Below are positions 7,684-18,300 of a stretch of 64,000 nt of DNA, one piece after another. How positions within the stretch are numbered: position 1 is the stretch's first letter; every line of letters begins with the position of its first letter. This stretch comes from Clostridia bacterium (GTDB lineage Bacteria; Bacillota_A; Clostridia; Christensenellales; Aristaeellaceae). The DNA lies in contig JAFZQK010000034.1 of NCBI GenBank assembly GCA_017620455.1, forward strand, positions 6,498-70,497. The letters run 5' to 3'. The notes below the pieces were generated by a model. The model worked only from the letters and a program-made list of their open reading frames with translations. It searched no databases and had not been told where the DNA came from. The translations under genes were made by a program, and so were the position numbers.

Positions 7684-8676
7684 ATGAAACGGGCTTTCGC
7701 TTTGATCCTGGCTGCCGCCGTCCTGTGCGGCTTCGCAAGCTTCCGCCCCGCGCTGTCGGAAGAGACTGGAAAACGCCTGGAAATGGCCTTCGGGCTTTTC
7801 TCCGTGGAGATCCCCGCCGATGCGGAGGCGGGGCCCAACACGGGCAACGCGCTTTCCGATCTGCGGTACGAGGTGAGCGGTTTTCCCCATCTGGTGTATG
7901 CCAACTTCGCGCCCATCGGCGAATACGATCAGGGCGCGGCCCGAAAGCTGAACAGCTATATTTCCCTCATGTATGCGCTGTGCGGCGGCGACTACACTGA
8001 AACCGAAGTCGCGGAAGAAACCCTGCCGGGCGGCGTTTCCCTGCGCTGGCAGCTGATGCGCGGCAGCGTACAGCATGCCCTGTGGTTTGAGGCGTTCACC
8101 GATGATTTCGGCTATAATCTGTGCCTGTACGGCGCCCCGACAGAAGAGCAGGACCAGGCCATGCTTTCGCTGATGCGCTCCTTCCGGGCAGACGCCCAGC
8201 GGGAAAAGGACCTCATGGAGATCCGTCAGACCAGGGAAGCGGACGGCAGCTTCGTCAGCGCCGAGCACGGCCTGAAAATCAAGCTGGACGACGCCTGGAA
8301 CCCCGTCATGCTCTCCGACATGCTGCTGCCGCAAACCGCCTTTGCCTTGGAGAAGGGCGGCGGCCGGTGGCTGATCCAGCTGATGTACACCATGCCCGTG
8401 TCGCCGGAAAACACAAAAGACCTGCTGACCTGGTTCCTTCAGTCCTATCGGGGCAATTCGGGGGAACCGTATCCCGTGACGCTGGAAGGCCTGGGCGGCG
8501 TGGAAGCCTGGGTGTCCGATCAGGAGGCGGATGTTTTCATCAGGAACGTGGCTTTTGTGTACCAGGGGTACGGCTATTACGGTTCCTTCATGTGGATTAA
8601 GCCCGACGACGAAACCGCCCGGCCCTATATGGATGCGGCCTTGAAGTCCCTCTCCGCCGGTAATGAAACCGAATGA
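7684..8676 (+). CDS. Secreted protein of unknown function
   Basis: The 330-residue product begins with a clear signal peptide (MKRAFALILAAAVLCGFA). The mature part shows two similar-looking halves of mixed alpha/beta character, each ending in a stretch like ALWFEAFTDDFGYNLCLYG or VAFVYQGYGYYGSFMW, suggesting an internal duplication. No known family was recognised. AAAGGAG lies 9 bases before the ATG. It is 25 bases after the deacetylase and ends at a terminator-like hairpin, so it is likely the last gene of that unit. Confidence 0.7.
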   Translation: MKRAFALILAAAVLCGFASFRPALSEETGKRLEMAFGLFSVEIPADAEAGPNTGNALSDLRYEVSGFPHLVYANFAPIGEYDQGAARKLNSYISLMYALCGGDYTETEVAEETLPGGVSLRWQLMRGSVQHALWFEAFTDDFGYNLCLYGAPTEEQDQAMLSLMRSFRADAQREKDLMEIRQTREADGSFVSAEHGLKIKLDDAWNPVMLSDMLLPQTAFALEKGGGRWLIQLMYTMPVSPENTKDLLTWFLQSYRGNSGEPYPVTLEGLGGVEAWVSDQEADVFIRNVAFVYQGYGYYGSFMWIKPDDETARPYMDAALKSLSAGNETE

Positions 8677-8694
8677 AAACCGGCTGTGTTTTCT

Positions 8695-8726
8695 CCCTCC
8701 CCGCATCTTGCGCCGGGGAGGGTTTT
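8695..8726 (+). terminator. Terminator-like hairpin overlapping the purB promoter
   Basis: Stem CCCTCCCC/GGGGAGGG with a 12-base loop and TTTT. The purB -35 hexamer (8708-8713) lies inside the loop. Confidence 0.65.
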
Positions 8727-8736
8727 CCTGTATAAT
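8708..8736 (+). promoter_or_regulatory. purB promoter
   Basis: TTGCGC, 17-base spacer, TATAAT at 8731-8736. The last 14 bases (TTTTCCTGTATAAT) are identical to those of the surE promoter at 40117 and the prsA-like promoter at 56788. Confidence 0.8.
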
Positions 8737-8773
8737 ACACAGATGTGATTTCAACGCAACGGAGGTCGTTTCC

Positions 8774-10213
8774 ATGGGCCAGGACAACGCCGGCTATCTC
8801 TCCCCCTTCTCCACCCGGTATGCCAGCAAAGAAATGCAGTACCTGTTTTCCGCGCAGAACAAGTTCTCCCTGTGGCGGAAGCTGTGGATCATCCTGGCGG
8901 AAGCGGAAAAGGAGCTGGGGCTTCCCATCACGGACGGGCAGATCGCCGAAATGCGTGCCCACGTGGACGATATCGACTTCGACCGGGCCGCGGAATACGA
9001 AAAAAAGCTGCGCCACGACGTCATGGCCCACATTCACGCCTGGGGCGAACAGTGCCCCACGGCCCGGCCCATCATCCATCTGGGGGCCACCAGCTGCTAC
9101 GTGGGCGACAACGCGGACGTAATGATCCTGCGCGACGCGCTGACGCTGATCCGCGGGCGGATCCTGCAGGTGATCCGGGCGCTGGCGGATTTTTCCGACG
9201 CTCACGCCGCTCAGCCCTGTCTGGCCTTCACCCATTTCCAGTCCGCCCAGCCCACCACCGTGGGCAAGCGCGCTACGCTGTGGCTCAACGACCTTGCCCT
9301 GGACCTGGAGGAGATCGACTTTTGCCTGAACACCCTCAAGCCCCTGGGCTGCAAGGGCACCACGGGCACCCAGGCCAGCTTCCTGGAACTGTTCGGGGGG
9401 GATTATGAAAAGGTGAAGCGCCTGGATGGGCTGATTTCCGAAAAAATGGGCTTTGCCCAGGCCGTGCCCGTTTCGGGCCAGACCTATTCCCGCAAAACCG
9501 ACAGCCGCATCCTCGGCGCCCTGTCCCAGATCGGCCAGAGCGCCCACAAATTCGCCAACGACATCCGCCTGCTGGCCCATAAAAAGGAGATCGAGGAGCC
9601 CTTTGAAAAGAACCAGATCGGCTCCTCCGCCATGGCCTACAAGCGCAATCCCATGCGGTCCGAGCGCATGACCGCCCTGAGCCGCTTTCTCATCGCCAAC
9701 GCCCAGAACGGGGCCATGACCGCCGCGGAGCAGTGGTTCGAGCGCACGCTGGACGACAGCGCCAACCGCCGGCTGTCCCTGGCGGAGGGCTTCCTGTGCG
9801 CCGACGCGGTGCTGTCCCTGTATCTGAACATCGCCTCCGGCCTGGTGGTGTACGACAAGGTGATCGAAAAGCACCTGCGGGAGGAGCTGCCCTTCATGGC
9901 CACGGAAAACATCCTCATGGACGCGGTGCAGCGGGGCGGCGACCGGCAGGAATTGCACGAGCATATCCGCGTGCATTCCATGGCCGCGGCCAATGCGGTG
10001 AAGATGGAAGGCAGGGAATGCGATCTGATCTCCCGCATCGCCGCCGACCCGGCCTTCCAGGCGGACGAAGCCGCCCTGGAAGCGGCGCTGCAGCCCGAAA
10101 ACTATATCGGCTGCGCCGAAAAGCAGACCCGGGAATACCTGGAGGCCGTGATCCGGCCCCTGCTGGACGCCAATCCGGACGGCGGCGTAAAGCCCGGGGA
10201 AATCAACGTGTAA
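8774..10213 (+). CDS. purB: Adenylosuccinate lyase
   Basis: Fumarase/aspartase superfamily enzyme that cleaves SAICAR in purine synthesis and adenylosuccinate to AMP. The 479-residue length fits. Signatures: IIHLGATSCYVGDNAD near residue 100, TTGTQASFLELF in the middle, and the lyase signature GSSAMAYKRNPMRSER near residue 290. ATG 8774 follows GGAGG by 8 bases. It is a lone purine gene here with its own promoter, not part of a pur operon; no PurR-like or riboswitch element was noted in the short leader. Confidence 0.95.
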   Translation: MGQDNAGYLSPFSTRYASKEMQYLFSAQNKFSLWRKLWIILAEAEKELGLPITDGQIAEMRAHVDDIDFDRAAEYEKKLRHDVMAHIHAWGEQCPTARPIIHLGATSCYVGDNADVMILRDALTLIRGRILQVIRALADFSDAHAAQPCLAFTHFQSAQPTTVGKRATLWLNDLALDLEEIDFCLNTLKPLGCKGTTGTQASFLELFGGDYEKVKRLDGLISEKMGFAQAVPVSGQTYSRKTDSRILGALSQIGQSAHKFANDIRLLAHKKEIEEPFEKNQIGSSAMAYKRNPMRSERMTALSRFLIANAQNGAMTAAEQWFERTLDDSANRRLSLAEGFLCADAVLSLYLNIASGLVVYDKVIEKHLREELPFMATENILMDAVQRGGDRQELHEHIRVHSMAAANAVKMEGRECDLISRIAADPAFQADEAALEAALQPENYIGCAEKQTREYLEAVIRPLLDANPDGGVKPGEINV

Positions 10214-10250
10214 GCCCTTCTGCGCCGGCGCCGGCGCGCTTTCCGAAAGG

Positions 10251-12305
10251 ATGGATCGTTTGCAGCAGCACCTGAAAAAGCCGCGGACGGGATGGCTCCT
10301 TATGGGGGTGTACTGCGCCTGCGTGCTGGTCCGCTTCCTCCTGGCGCTTTTCACCAGCGCCTACCCCACGGTGCGGATCGACGAATACCTTTACGCCAGC
10401 CTGGGCCGTTCCATCGCCACGGAAGGAAGGCTGCTGTACCTGGGGCAGCCGGCGCTGTACAATTATCTGGTGTATCCCCTGCTCCTGGCCCCGATCTACC
10501 GCCTTTTTCCCGCCGGGACGGATTATTACCGCCTGATCCAGCTGTGGAACATCCTGATCATGTCCCTGTCCGTGTTCCCGGTGTACGGGCTGTGCCGCGG
10601 CCTGTACGGCGAAAACAAAAAGGCATTGTGGACCGCGGCGCTGTGCATGCTGCTGCCGGATTATATCCTGGGCCAGGGGATCTTCAGCGAAGCGGCGATC
10701 TATCCGCTGTTTTACGCGCTGATGTACTGCGTATACAAAAATCTGCGCTTTCCCCGTCCGGGGCGTGCGCTGTGGATCGGCGCGCTGGGCGGGCTTTTGT
10801 ACTGCGCCAAGCCCGGGGCCGTGGTCCCGGCGGCGCTGGCGCTGCTTCTGCACGCGGGCGGGGCCGTCCGGAAACGGTCGAAGCGGGACGGGCTTTCCGC
10901 CGCGGCGGGCTTTTTCTGCCTGGCGGCGGTGATCCTTTTTTTCAAAGCGCTGGCGAAACATGCGTTCGGCTATGAAGGCGCCGCCTTCTCCGTATACGGC
11001 AGTCAGCTGCAATACGACGCGGGCAAGGGCGCCGGCGCCTTCGCCAGCACAGCGGTCCTGTATCCCTATTATTTTCTGCTGGGCTGCGGGGTGCTGCCGC
11101 TTATGTACGCCCTGCAGCGGCTGCGGCGGTATCGGGAAAGCGACCGCCGTTTCCTGCTCCTGGCGCTGCTGAGCGCCCTGCTGATCATGACCGGCACGGC
11201 CTGGACGGTGAACCGCCCGGAAAACACCGGCATCCTTTTCATGCGCTACGCGGACATGTATCTGCCCCTGGTGCTGGCCTGCAGCCTCCTGCCCGCCGGG
11301 GAGCCGCCCGTCCTACTGCCCCCCGGAAAGCGGGAGCCCGTCAGCGGACTGTGTCTGTTTATCGCGGCCCACGCCGCGGTCTGCACCATGTTCGCCGGAG
11401 CGGCCACGGGCATCGGCGGGCCCCTGGACGTGCATTTTCTCTTCAGCCTATCGGTGCTCTTCATCAAGGACGCGAATATCGTTTTGAGCGCTGCGGTGCT
11501 GCTCCTGTGCACCGCTTCGCTGTATCTATTGTGGAAAAACGCGGCGTTCCCCCGCATGGCCCGGGCATGCTGCTTCCTGTTCCTGGCCGTGGCGGTGCTG
11601 AGCAATTTTGTGGGCTACGCGGTGACCGCGTCCAACACCTTTAAGGACCTGGCCGCCGAAGCCAGGGAAACCCTGCAGGCCCTGGAATACCGGGATTATC
11701 TGTACGTTTTCGCCGCCTCCCGCTGCGATTACGGGCTGGATGTGAACAGCCGCGAGAACGTATCCCACGTGCCCCTTTCGGAATTCGCGGAAAACCTGCG
11801 GGAAAACCGGGGCGCGTATGCGCCCTTCGTGCCCGCCTCCTCCCGGGGGATGACGGCCGGGAAACTCACCCACGACGCCGACGCCGCCGTTTTCAACTGG
11901 AAAACCTATCCGCTGATCCAGTTTTCCCCCTCCGTTTCCGCCTCCTTCTCCGCAGACCGCACCTACATGGCCGTCCGCTTTGAAAGGGGCGGGCGCATGG
12001 CGGACTGCGTGCTGACGGGCACCGAGGAAACGGCCCTGAAAGCGGGCAAACCGGCGGAGCTGCTCCTCCTCAACGACGCCTGGCTGGGCTGCCCCGTCAG
12101 GATCACGGTGGAGATGGACAGCGATGCCCCCCAGGAATTCACCCTGTCCGGCGCGGCCGCTATCACAAAGCGCCTGGACGCGGGCCGGAACACCTGCGAA
12201 TTCCTCCTGGATGCGGCGGAAGAAAGCTATCGCCTGGAGGTTTTGGAAAACGACGTGAAGCTGCTTTCCTTCCGCGTCCTCCCCGCGTACTCCCCGGCGG
12301 AATAA
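10251..12305 (+). CDS. Large membrane protein, GT-C glycosyltransferase-like
   Basis: The 684-residue product has about 11-12 hydrophobic helices in the first 460 residues and a soluble C-terminal domain of about 220 residues. The first extracytoplasmic loop carries an acidic RIDEYLY motif, as in dolichol- or polyprenol-phosphate dependent GT-C transferases (PMT-like). The likely role is transfer of a sugar from a lipid carrier to an envelope polymer. It lies 37 bases after purB and 19 bases before an O-antigen-ligase-like gene, suggesting a shared polysaccharide function. No specific family was assigned with certainty. Confidence 0.65.
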   Translation: MDRLQQHLKKPRTGWLLMGVYCACVLVRFLLALFTSAYPTVRIDEYLYASLGRSIATEGRLLYLGQPALYNYLVYPLLLAPIYRLFPAGTDYYRLIQLWNILIMSLSVFPVYGLCRGLYGENKKALWTAALCMLLPDYILGQGIFSEAAIYPLFYALMYCVYKNLRFPRPGRALWIGALGGLLYCAKPGAVVPAALALLLHAGGAVRKRSKRDGLSAAAGFFCLAAVILFFKALAKHAFGYEGAAFSVYGSQLQYDAGKGAGAFASTAVLYPYYFLLGCGVLPLMYALQRLRRYRESDRRFLLLALLSALLIMTGTAWTVNRPENTGILFMRYADMYLPLVLACSLLPAGEPPVLLPPGKREPVSGLCLFIAAHAAVCTMFAGAATGIGGPLDVHFLFSLSVLFIKDANIVLSAAVLLLCTASLYLLWKNAAFPRMARACCFLFLAVAVLSNFVGYAVTASNTFKDLAAEARETLQALEYRDYLYVFAASRCDYGLDVNSRENVSHVPLSEFAENLRENRGAYAPFVPASSRGMTAGKLTHDADAAVFNWKTYPLIQFSPSVSASFSADRTYMAVRFERGGRMADCVLTGTEETALKAGKPAELLLLNDAWLGCPVRITVEMDSDAPQEFTLSGAAAITKRLDAGRNTCEFLLDAAEESYRLEVLENDVKLLSFRVLPAYSPAE

Positions 12306-12324
12306 GCAATACGGAGACAGAGCC

Positions 12325-13656
12325 ATGACCGACCGGATCCTGACGAAAAAAAACCTGCTGACCCTGGGCATGCTGGCGGCGGTGATGCACGCCGCCCTGG
12401 GCATGCTGCGGTATTTTTTCCCGGCAAGCACCCTTCTTGAGCGCCTGATGGACGTCCCGCTGATGCTGACGGCCGTTTTTTCCGTGCTGTACATGCTCAG
12501 GCGGGACGCTTTCCCGCGCCCCCGCCCGGCCCAGACGCTGCTGCTGCTGTTCCTGGGGTGGCTGGCGCTCTCCTGCCTGTCCGTTTCCTTCCGGCAGGAC
12601 CCCGCCCTGGGGGGCGACAACACCCGGCCCTTCGTCAACGCCGCGGTCTCCTGCCTGCTGCTGTTTCCCCTGGGCTGCGCCGCCGGAGAGGGAAAAGCGC
12701 CGTCCCCAGGCAAAGCGCTGCTGCACGCCTGCATGCTGATCTGGACGGCCTTCATTCTCTGGGCCCTCGCGGTCGTTTTTCAGGGGAAAATCTATCGCCT
12801 GCCCGGCGGCGGCTATATCGCCATGGTCAACGATTCCCTGCAGCTCAACTGCAACCGGAACACCACCGGCGCCTGGGAGATGCTCTTTTTCCTCGTCAGC
12901 TTCCTGATGATCCTCCGGTGCAGGCGCCCCGCCGTGAAGGCCGTTTACGGCGCCGCCCTGGCCATTCACTACGCCGCGCTGATCCTGTCCAATTCCCGGA
13001 CCTCCATCTATGCCGCCCTCCCGGGCTTGGCGGCGCTCACGTTCATCGGGGCCTTCCGGCTGCTGAAAAACCAGCCCTTCCCCCGGCGCGCGCTGCTTTC
13101 CCTGGCGCTTGCAGCGGCTGCGGCCGCGGCTTTCTATCTGCTGCGGGAACCGGTTTTCCGTCTGTACACCGCCTGCGCCAAAACCACCGCCACCGACGGC
13201 GCCCGGGAGCTGACCCAAACCACCGGCCGCGAAATGACCGGCGAACGGCTGCCGGTCTGGAAATATACCCTCCAGGGGATTTTCTCCTCCGTTCCCCGGG
13301 CTTTGCTGGGGGTCGGGCCCAGGGGGGTACCCCGGCTGATCACCCTGATCAGCGGACAGTACAAAAACCTGTATTATTCCCACAATCAGGTGCTGGAAAT
13401 CGCCGCCGCCGCGGGCATCCCGGGCGTCGTGCTGATGCTGGCCTGGTTCGCGCTGATCCTGCGGGATATGTTCCGTATCCTGTTCCGGCGCGGCGGGCGG
13501 GCGCTGCCGCTGTGCCTGTGCGCACTGATCCTCGTCCTGGCGCTGGCCAACATGATGGAAGCCTATCTGATCTTCTACGATTACCTCGGCGGCTACGTGT
13601 TCTTTTTCCTCTGCGGGGCGGTCCACGGCGCCGCGGACCGCGAAAAAGCCCGCTGA
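12325..13656 (+). CDS. O-antigen ligase/polymerase-like membrane protein
   Basis: The 443-residue product has about ten to twelve membrane helices. It shows the Wzy_C pattern: NSRTS at a helix end near residue 225, a long external loop around 285-355, and HNQVLEIAAAAGIPG at the start of a late helix. Members join or polymerise glycans on lipid carriers, or act as teichuronic/exopolysaccharide polymerases. It partners with the preceding GT-C-like gene. It ends convergently 7 bases from the sigE stop. Confidence 0.75.
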   Translation: MTDRILTKKNLLTLGMLAAVMHAALGMLRYFFPASTLLERLMDVPLMLTAVFSVLYMLRRDAFPRPRPAQTLLLLFLGWLALSCLSVSFRQDPALGGDNTRPFVNAAVSCLLLFPLGCAAGEGKAPSPGKALLHACMLIWTAFILWALAVVFQGKIYRLPGGGYIAMVNDSLQLNCNRNTTGAWEMLFFLVSFLMILRCRRPAVKAVYGAALAIHYAALILSNSRTSIYAALPGLAALTFIGAFRLLKNQPFPRRALLSLALAAAAAAAFYLLREPVFRLYTACAKTTATDGARELTQTTGREMTGERLPVWKYTLQGIFSSVPRALLGVGPRGVPRLITLISGQYKNLYYSHNQVLEIAAAAGIPGVVLMLAWFALILRDMFRILFRRGGRALPLCLCALILVLALANMMEAYLIFYDYLGGYVFFFLCGAVHGAADREKAR

Positions 13657-13663
13657 ACGCCCT

Positions 13664-14368
13664 TCAGGACGACGATTGCAGCATTTCCGTCTGCAGCCGG
13701 GACAGGATGCGCTTTTCCAGCCGGGAAATATAGGACTGGCTGATGCCCAGCCGGTCCGCCACCTCCTTCTGGGTCATTTCCCTGCCCCCGCCCAGGCCGA
13801 ATCGCATCCGCATGATCTTCTGCTCCCGGGGCGCCAGGCGGGAAAGGGCCGTGCCCAGCATCTGCTTTTCCGTGTCCTCCTCCAGGCCTCGGGACACCAG
13901 ATCGCTTTCCGTGCCCAGCACGTCGGAGAGCAGCAGCTCGTTCCCGTCCCAGTCCGTGCGCAGCGGCTCGTCCAGGGACACCTCGTATTTCAACCGGCTG
14001 GTGTGCCTCAGATACATCAGTACCTCGTTTTCGATGCAGCGGCTGGCATAGGTTGCCAGCTTGATTTTTTTGTCGGGATCGAAGGTGTTCACCGCTTTGA
14101 TGAGGCCGATGGTGCCGATGGAGATCAGGTCCTCCAGTCCCACGCCGGTATTCTCGAATTTCCGCGCGATGAACGCCACCAGCCGCAGGTTCCTTTCGAT
14201 CAGGACGGAACGCACCGTGCCGTCGTCCCTGGGCAGCTTTTTTACCAGGCGCATTTCCTCCTCGTAGGTCAGCGGCTGGGGCAGAGGGTCCGCCCCGCCG
14301 ATATAATACAATTCTCCCGTCCGCATTCTTGCCAGGAACATGAGCATCCACGCTTTACAGGCCTGCAT
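13664..14368 (-). CDS. sigE: RNA polymerase sigma factor SigE, mother-cell sporulation
   Basis: Early mother-cell sigma factor of sporulation. The 234-residue product is close to the usual 239. It has a short pro-sequence followed by the conserved LYYIGG cleavage region. Region 2 contains [19 protein letters not shown] and [19 protein letters not shown], then [12 protein letters not shown]. Region 4 has the [26 protein letters not shown] 14368 follows AAGGAGGG; the frame overlaps the upstream spoIIGA by 14 bases, implying coupling. Known SigE is made as an inactive precursor cleaved by SpoIIGA. Confidence 0.97.
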   Translation of the reverse strand: MQACKAWMLMFLARMRTGELYYIGGADPLPQPLTYEEEMRLVKKLPRDDGTVRSVLIERNLRLVAFIARKFENTGVGLEDLISIGTIGLIKAVNTFDPDKKIKLATYASRCIENEVLMYLRHTSRLKYEVSLDEPLRTDWDGNELLLSDVLGTESDLVSRGLEEDTEKQMLGTALSRLAPREQKIMRMRFGLGGGREMTQKEVADRLGISQSYISRLEKRILSRLQTEMLQSSS

Positions 14369-15146
14369 GGGATCCCTCCTTTTCTTCCGCCGGGCGAAAC
14401 AGGCTGTCCGGCGCAAGGGCATATTTCCCGGGCATATCCATCACCGCTGCCGCGGCGCGCACCGGGAATGATTTTCCGCCGCGCCGGAGCACCGCCGCAT
14501 CCGGCACGAAGGCCATGGCGGTCTTCTCCCCCGCCGCCGTCCGCACCCGGATCAGCCGCCACCCCCGGGGCAGGGTGGCCAGGTCCCTCACGTCGGTGCC
14601 CGGGGGCAGCAGCGGGCGGAGCAGCTTTTCCGGCGCGGCGATCACCGGCAGCCCGCCCCCGCCGAAGCGCAGCAGGTTCCCGCTGTCCCGGAGCACCGGC
14701 ATGCGCGCCGTTCTGCCCCCCGCGCTGAGGATCAGCTCGATCCGGCCCCGCCCCCGCACGGCGCGCCGCCGGGTCAGGGCGCATACCGCCGCCGCAGCGG
14801 CGCCGCACAGGAGCGTCACCCCCGCCGCGCCCATCCCCTGCCCGGAGAGCCACGCCGCCGCGCCGGAGAGCATCAGCCCGCCGGTGAGCGTCAATGCCGC
14901 AAGGCCCCCCGCGTCCCGGCCGAAGGCGATCCCCGCCATGCCCAGCCCCGCGGCGGCCAGGGCCGGGATCCCCCGCCAGGCGCCGCCCAGGGTCCAGGCG
15001 GCCAGGGCGTACCCCGCGCCCAGCACGGACGCCGCCGCCGCCCGCAGCGGGCGGAACCGCCGCCGTCCCACGCAGGCGGCCATCCAGAGCGCCAGGAAAT
15101 CCATCCAGGCGTTGATCAGAAGAAACGCTTCACCCCGTACCCGCAT
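14355..15146 (-). CDS. spoIIGA: Sigma-E processing peptidase SpoIIGA
   Basis: Membrane-embedded aspartic protease that cleaves pro-SigE at the septum on a signal from SpoIIR. The 263-residue product has five hydrophobic helices in the first 130 residues. A cytoplasmic protease domain follows, with the catalytic Asp in LRDSGNLL (about residue 154) and a later [14 protein letters not shown] segment. The start at 15146 has AGGAGGAAGG 5-6 bases upstream. Gene order spoIIGA-sigE with overlap matches the conserved spoIIG operon. No clear 0A box was spotted in the 189-base gap upstream. Confidence 0.92.
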   Translation of the reverse strand: MRVRGEAFLLINAWMDFLALWMAACVGRRRFRPLRAAAASVLGAGYALAAWTLGGAWRGIPALAAAGLGMAGIAFGRDAGGLAALTLTGGLMLSGAAAWLSGQGMGAAGVTLLCGAAAAAVCALTRRRAVRGRGRIELILSAGGRTARMPVLRDSGNLLRFGGGGLPVIAAPEKLLRPLLPPGTDVRDLATLPRGWRLIRVRTAAGEKTAMAFVPDAAVLRRGGKSFPVRAAAAVMDMPGKYALAPDSLFRPAEEKEGSHAGL

Positions 15147-15335
15147 CTGCCCTTCCTCCTGGAAAAGCATACCGCCCGGCCCGGAGATAGCGCGTCGATA
15201 TGCCGCGCGAAAAACCGCGTAACGGACACCCGCCCCGCTTCCGGAAATTTCCAGAAACGCGGCAGGAATCCGGCCCTCCGCGGCGAATGATAAAAAGATG
15301 CGCGTGTTTTTCCGCGCTGTGAGGAGGATGTTTGC

Positions 15336-18300
15336 ATGCTGACGGAAGAGCGGCTGCGGGAGATGGCGGGCGAGGAGATCTTCGCCCGGGGCCGGGCGCT
15401 GTTTTACCGTGCGCCGGTGCGGGAAAGCCGCCGGAGCAAGGAGGAAACCGTGTATCTCGTTTCCGGGGAGGAAAAGCATCTCTGCTCCGTCACCGCCCGG
15501 GGCGTCCGGTGCGACTGCGGGCGTTTTCCCTGCCCCCACGGCATCGCCGCGGCCCTGGCGGCACTGGACAGCGGGGCCATGCGGGAAATGGAAGGCCGCC
15601 TGGCCCAGCAGGCCGCCCCGGCGCTGCTGGAGGCGGTGGGCGGCGTGCTGCCCGAATCGGACGGCATCCGCCTGGCCCCCACCCTGTTCCTGACCCGGGA
15701 AGGCATGCGCGTCGGCCTGCGCATCGGGGAGGACCGGCTGTACGTGGTGCGCCACATCCCGCATTTTCTCTCCTGCCGGGAAAAGGGCGAAAGCCTGGCC
15801 TTCGGCAAGGGCTTTGAATACCGCCCGCAATGGATGCGGTTCGACGAGAAGCAGGACAGGCTTCTGGATATTCTGGCCGAATGCTGCGAATACCCCGCGG
15901 AAAAAGCCCTGACGGGGATGGACGCCCGGGTGATGCGCCTGCCGCCCCGGGCCGCGGCGCGGGTGCTGGAAGCGCTCAAGGACCTGCCCTTTACCCTGCA
16001 TGCCGATAACGCCGTATACGCCCTGCCGGGGGTGGCCGCCCGGGGGCTGGACGTGGATTTCAGCATCAGCGGCACGCCCCAAAGCGTCACGGTGTCCGCG
16101 GATCTGCCCGCGCCCCTGCTGCCGCTGACGGCGGATTGCCGCTTCGTGCTGCTGGGCGGGGAGTGCCTGGATCTGCCCCGGGAGCAGCGGCCGCTGGCCC
16201 GGGCGCTGCATCGGTACGCCGCGGGGCGGGAATTCCGGGCCGTATTCGGCCCCCAGGACGGCCCCCGGGTGGCCCGGGACCTGCTTCCCTTCCTGCTGCG
16301 TTTTTCCCGGGCGGCCATCGATCCGGGCTTGGAGCGCCATTTCGTGCGGCTGTCCCTGAAAGCCCAGGTGTATCTGGATAAGGCGGGGGGCGACGTCACC
16401 GCCCGGGTGGCCTTCCGCTACGGGGAAATTTCCATCGACCCCTTTATCCCGGAGGCCGCCGCCCCGGATACGCTGCTGCTAAGGGACGCCGCGGGGGAAA
16501 AGGCGGTGCTGGACGAGCTGGCCGCCTCCGGCTTCCACGTGCGCCGGGGCACGGTATACCTGCACGCCCCCGATCAGATTTACGCCTTCGTCACGGAAGG
16601 CGCGTCCCGCCTCGCCGCCCACGCCGAGGTGTTTTTCAGCAAGGATTTCCGCCGCCTGACCCCCCGGAAGCCCCGGCTTTCCGGCGCGCTGAGGCTGAAA
16701 AACGGCCGGCTGGCCCTGGAGCTCACCGACGGGGGCACCCCCGTGGAGGAATTGCTTCCCCTCCTGGAGGCCCTGCGCTGCCGCAGGCGGTATTTCCGGT
16801 TCAAGGACGGGGTATTCCTGGATCTGAGCGAGGATGACGCATGGCGGCCCCTGGCGGAAGCCGTTCACGAGGCCCGGGAGAACACCGGCGGCCCCATCGG
16901 CGCCTGCTGGGCGGCGTATCTGGCGGCGCTGATCCGGGAAAACGGCCTGGACGTGGCCCTGGACGCCCCCGCCGCCCGGGCGGCGGACATGGCCTACGAC
17001 GCCCCGGACGCCCCCGTAAACTGCCTGCGGCCTTATCAGGACCGGGGCTACCGGTGGCTCATGGCCCTGCGCGCCCTGGGCATGGGCGGCATCCTGGCGG
17101 ACGACATGGGCCTGGGCAAAACCGTGCAGACCCTGGCCGCCCTGCTGGCCTGCATGCAGACGGAGAAAGAAAAAAAGCCCTCCGTCATCGTGGCGCCCAC
17201 GTCGCTTACCTACAACTGGCTCAGCGAATGCGCCCGGTTCACGCCCCAGATGCGGGTGCTGCTGCTCTCCGGCGGCCAGGCGGCCCGGGCGGAGCAGATC
17301 CGCACCCTCCTGTCCCCCGACGCGCCGGACCTGGTGATCACCAGCTATCCCCTGATCCGCCGGGACGCGGCGCTGCTCCGGGACGTGTCCTTCCGCTTCG
17401 CCGTGCTGGACGAGGCCCAGCAGATCAAAAACGTGCAGAGCGTGGGGGCCCACGCGGTGAAGCAGCTGAGCGCCGAGTGCCGCATCGCCCTCACCGGCAC
17501 GCCCATGGAAAACCACGCGGGCGAACTGTGGAGCCTGTTTGATTTCGTGCTGCCCGGCTACCTGCCGAAATATCCGGATTTCCTGCGCCGCTGGGGCGAC
17601 GGCCAGAACGCCGAGGGCCTGCGCAGGCGCATCCGGCCCTTCCTGATGCGCAGGCTGAAAAGCGACGTGCTGTCCGAGCTGCCGGAAAAAATGGAATCCG
17701 TGCTCATGGCCGATATGCTGCCGGAGCAGCGGCGCATATACGACGCGGCGCTTCTGCAGAAGCGCGAACGGGTGCACCAGATCCTCCGGGACCGGGGGCT
17801 TTCCCGGGGCCGGGCGGAGGTGCTTTCCGCCATCACGGAGCTGCGGCAGATCTGCTGCCATCCCGCCCTGTGCCTGCCGGATTACGACGGGCAGTCGGGC
17901 AAAATGGAAATGCTCATGGATATCCTGCCCGGGGCCCTGGCCGCCGGCAGGCGGGCGCTGATCTTTTCCCAGTTCACCTCCATGCTGCGCCTGATGGAAA
18001 AGCGCCTCGCCAAAGAAGGCGTTTCCAGCCTGTACCTGGACGGCGAGACCCCCGCGGAGGAAAGGCTGCTTTTGTGCCGGCGCTTCAACGCCGGGGAGGG
18101 CAGCGTGTTCCTGGTGTCCCTGAAGGCCGGCGGCACCGGGCTGAACCTGACGGGGGCCGATCTGGTGATCCATTACGATCCCTGGTGGAACCCCACCGCC
18201 GAGGAGCAGGCCACCGGGCGCGCCCACCGCATCGGGCAGAAAAAGAAGGTGGAGGTGCTGCGCCTGGCGGTGCACAGGTCCATTGAGGAACAGGTATTGC

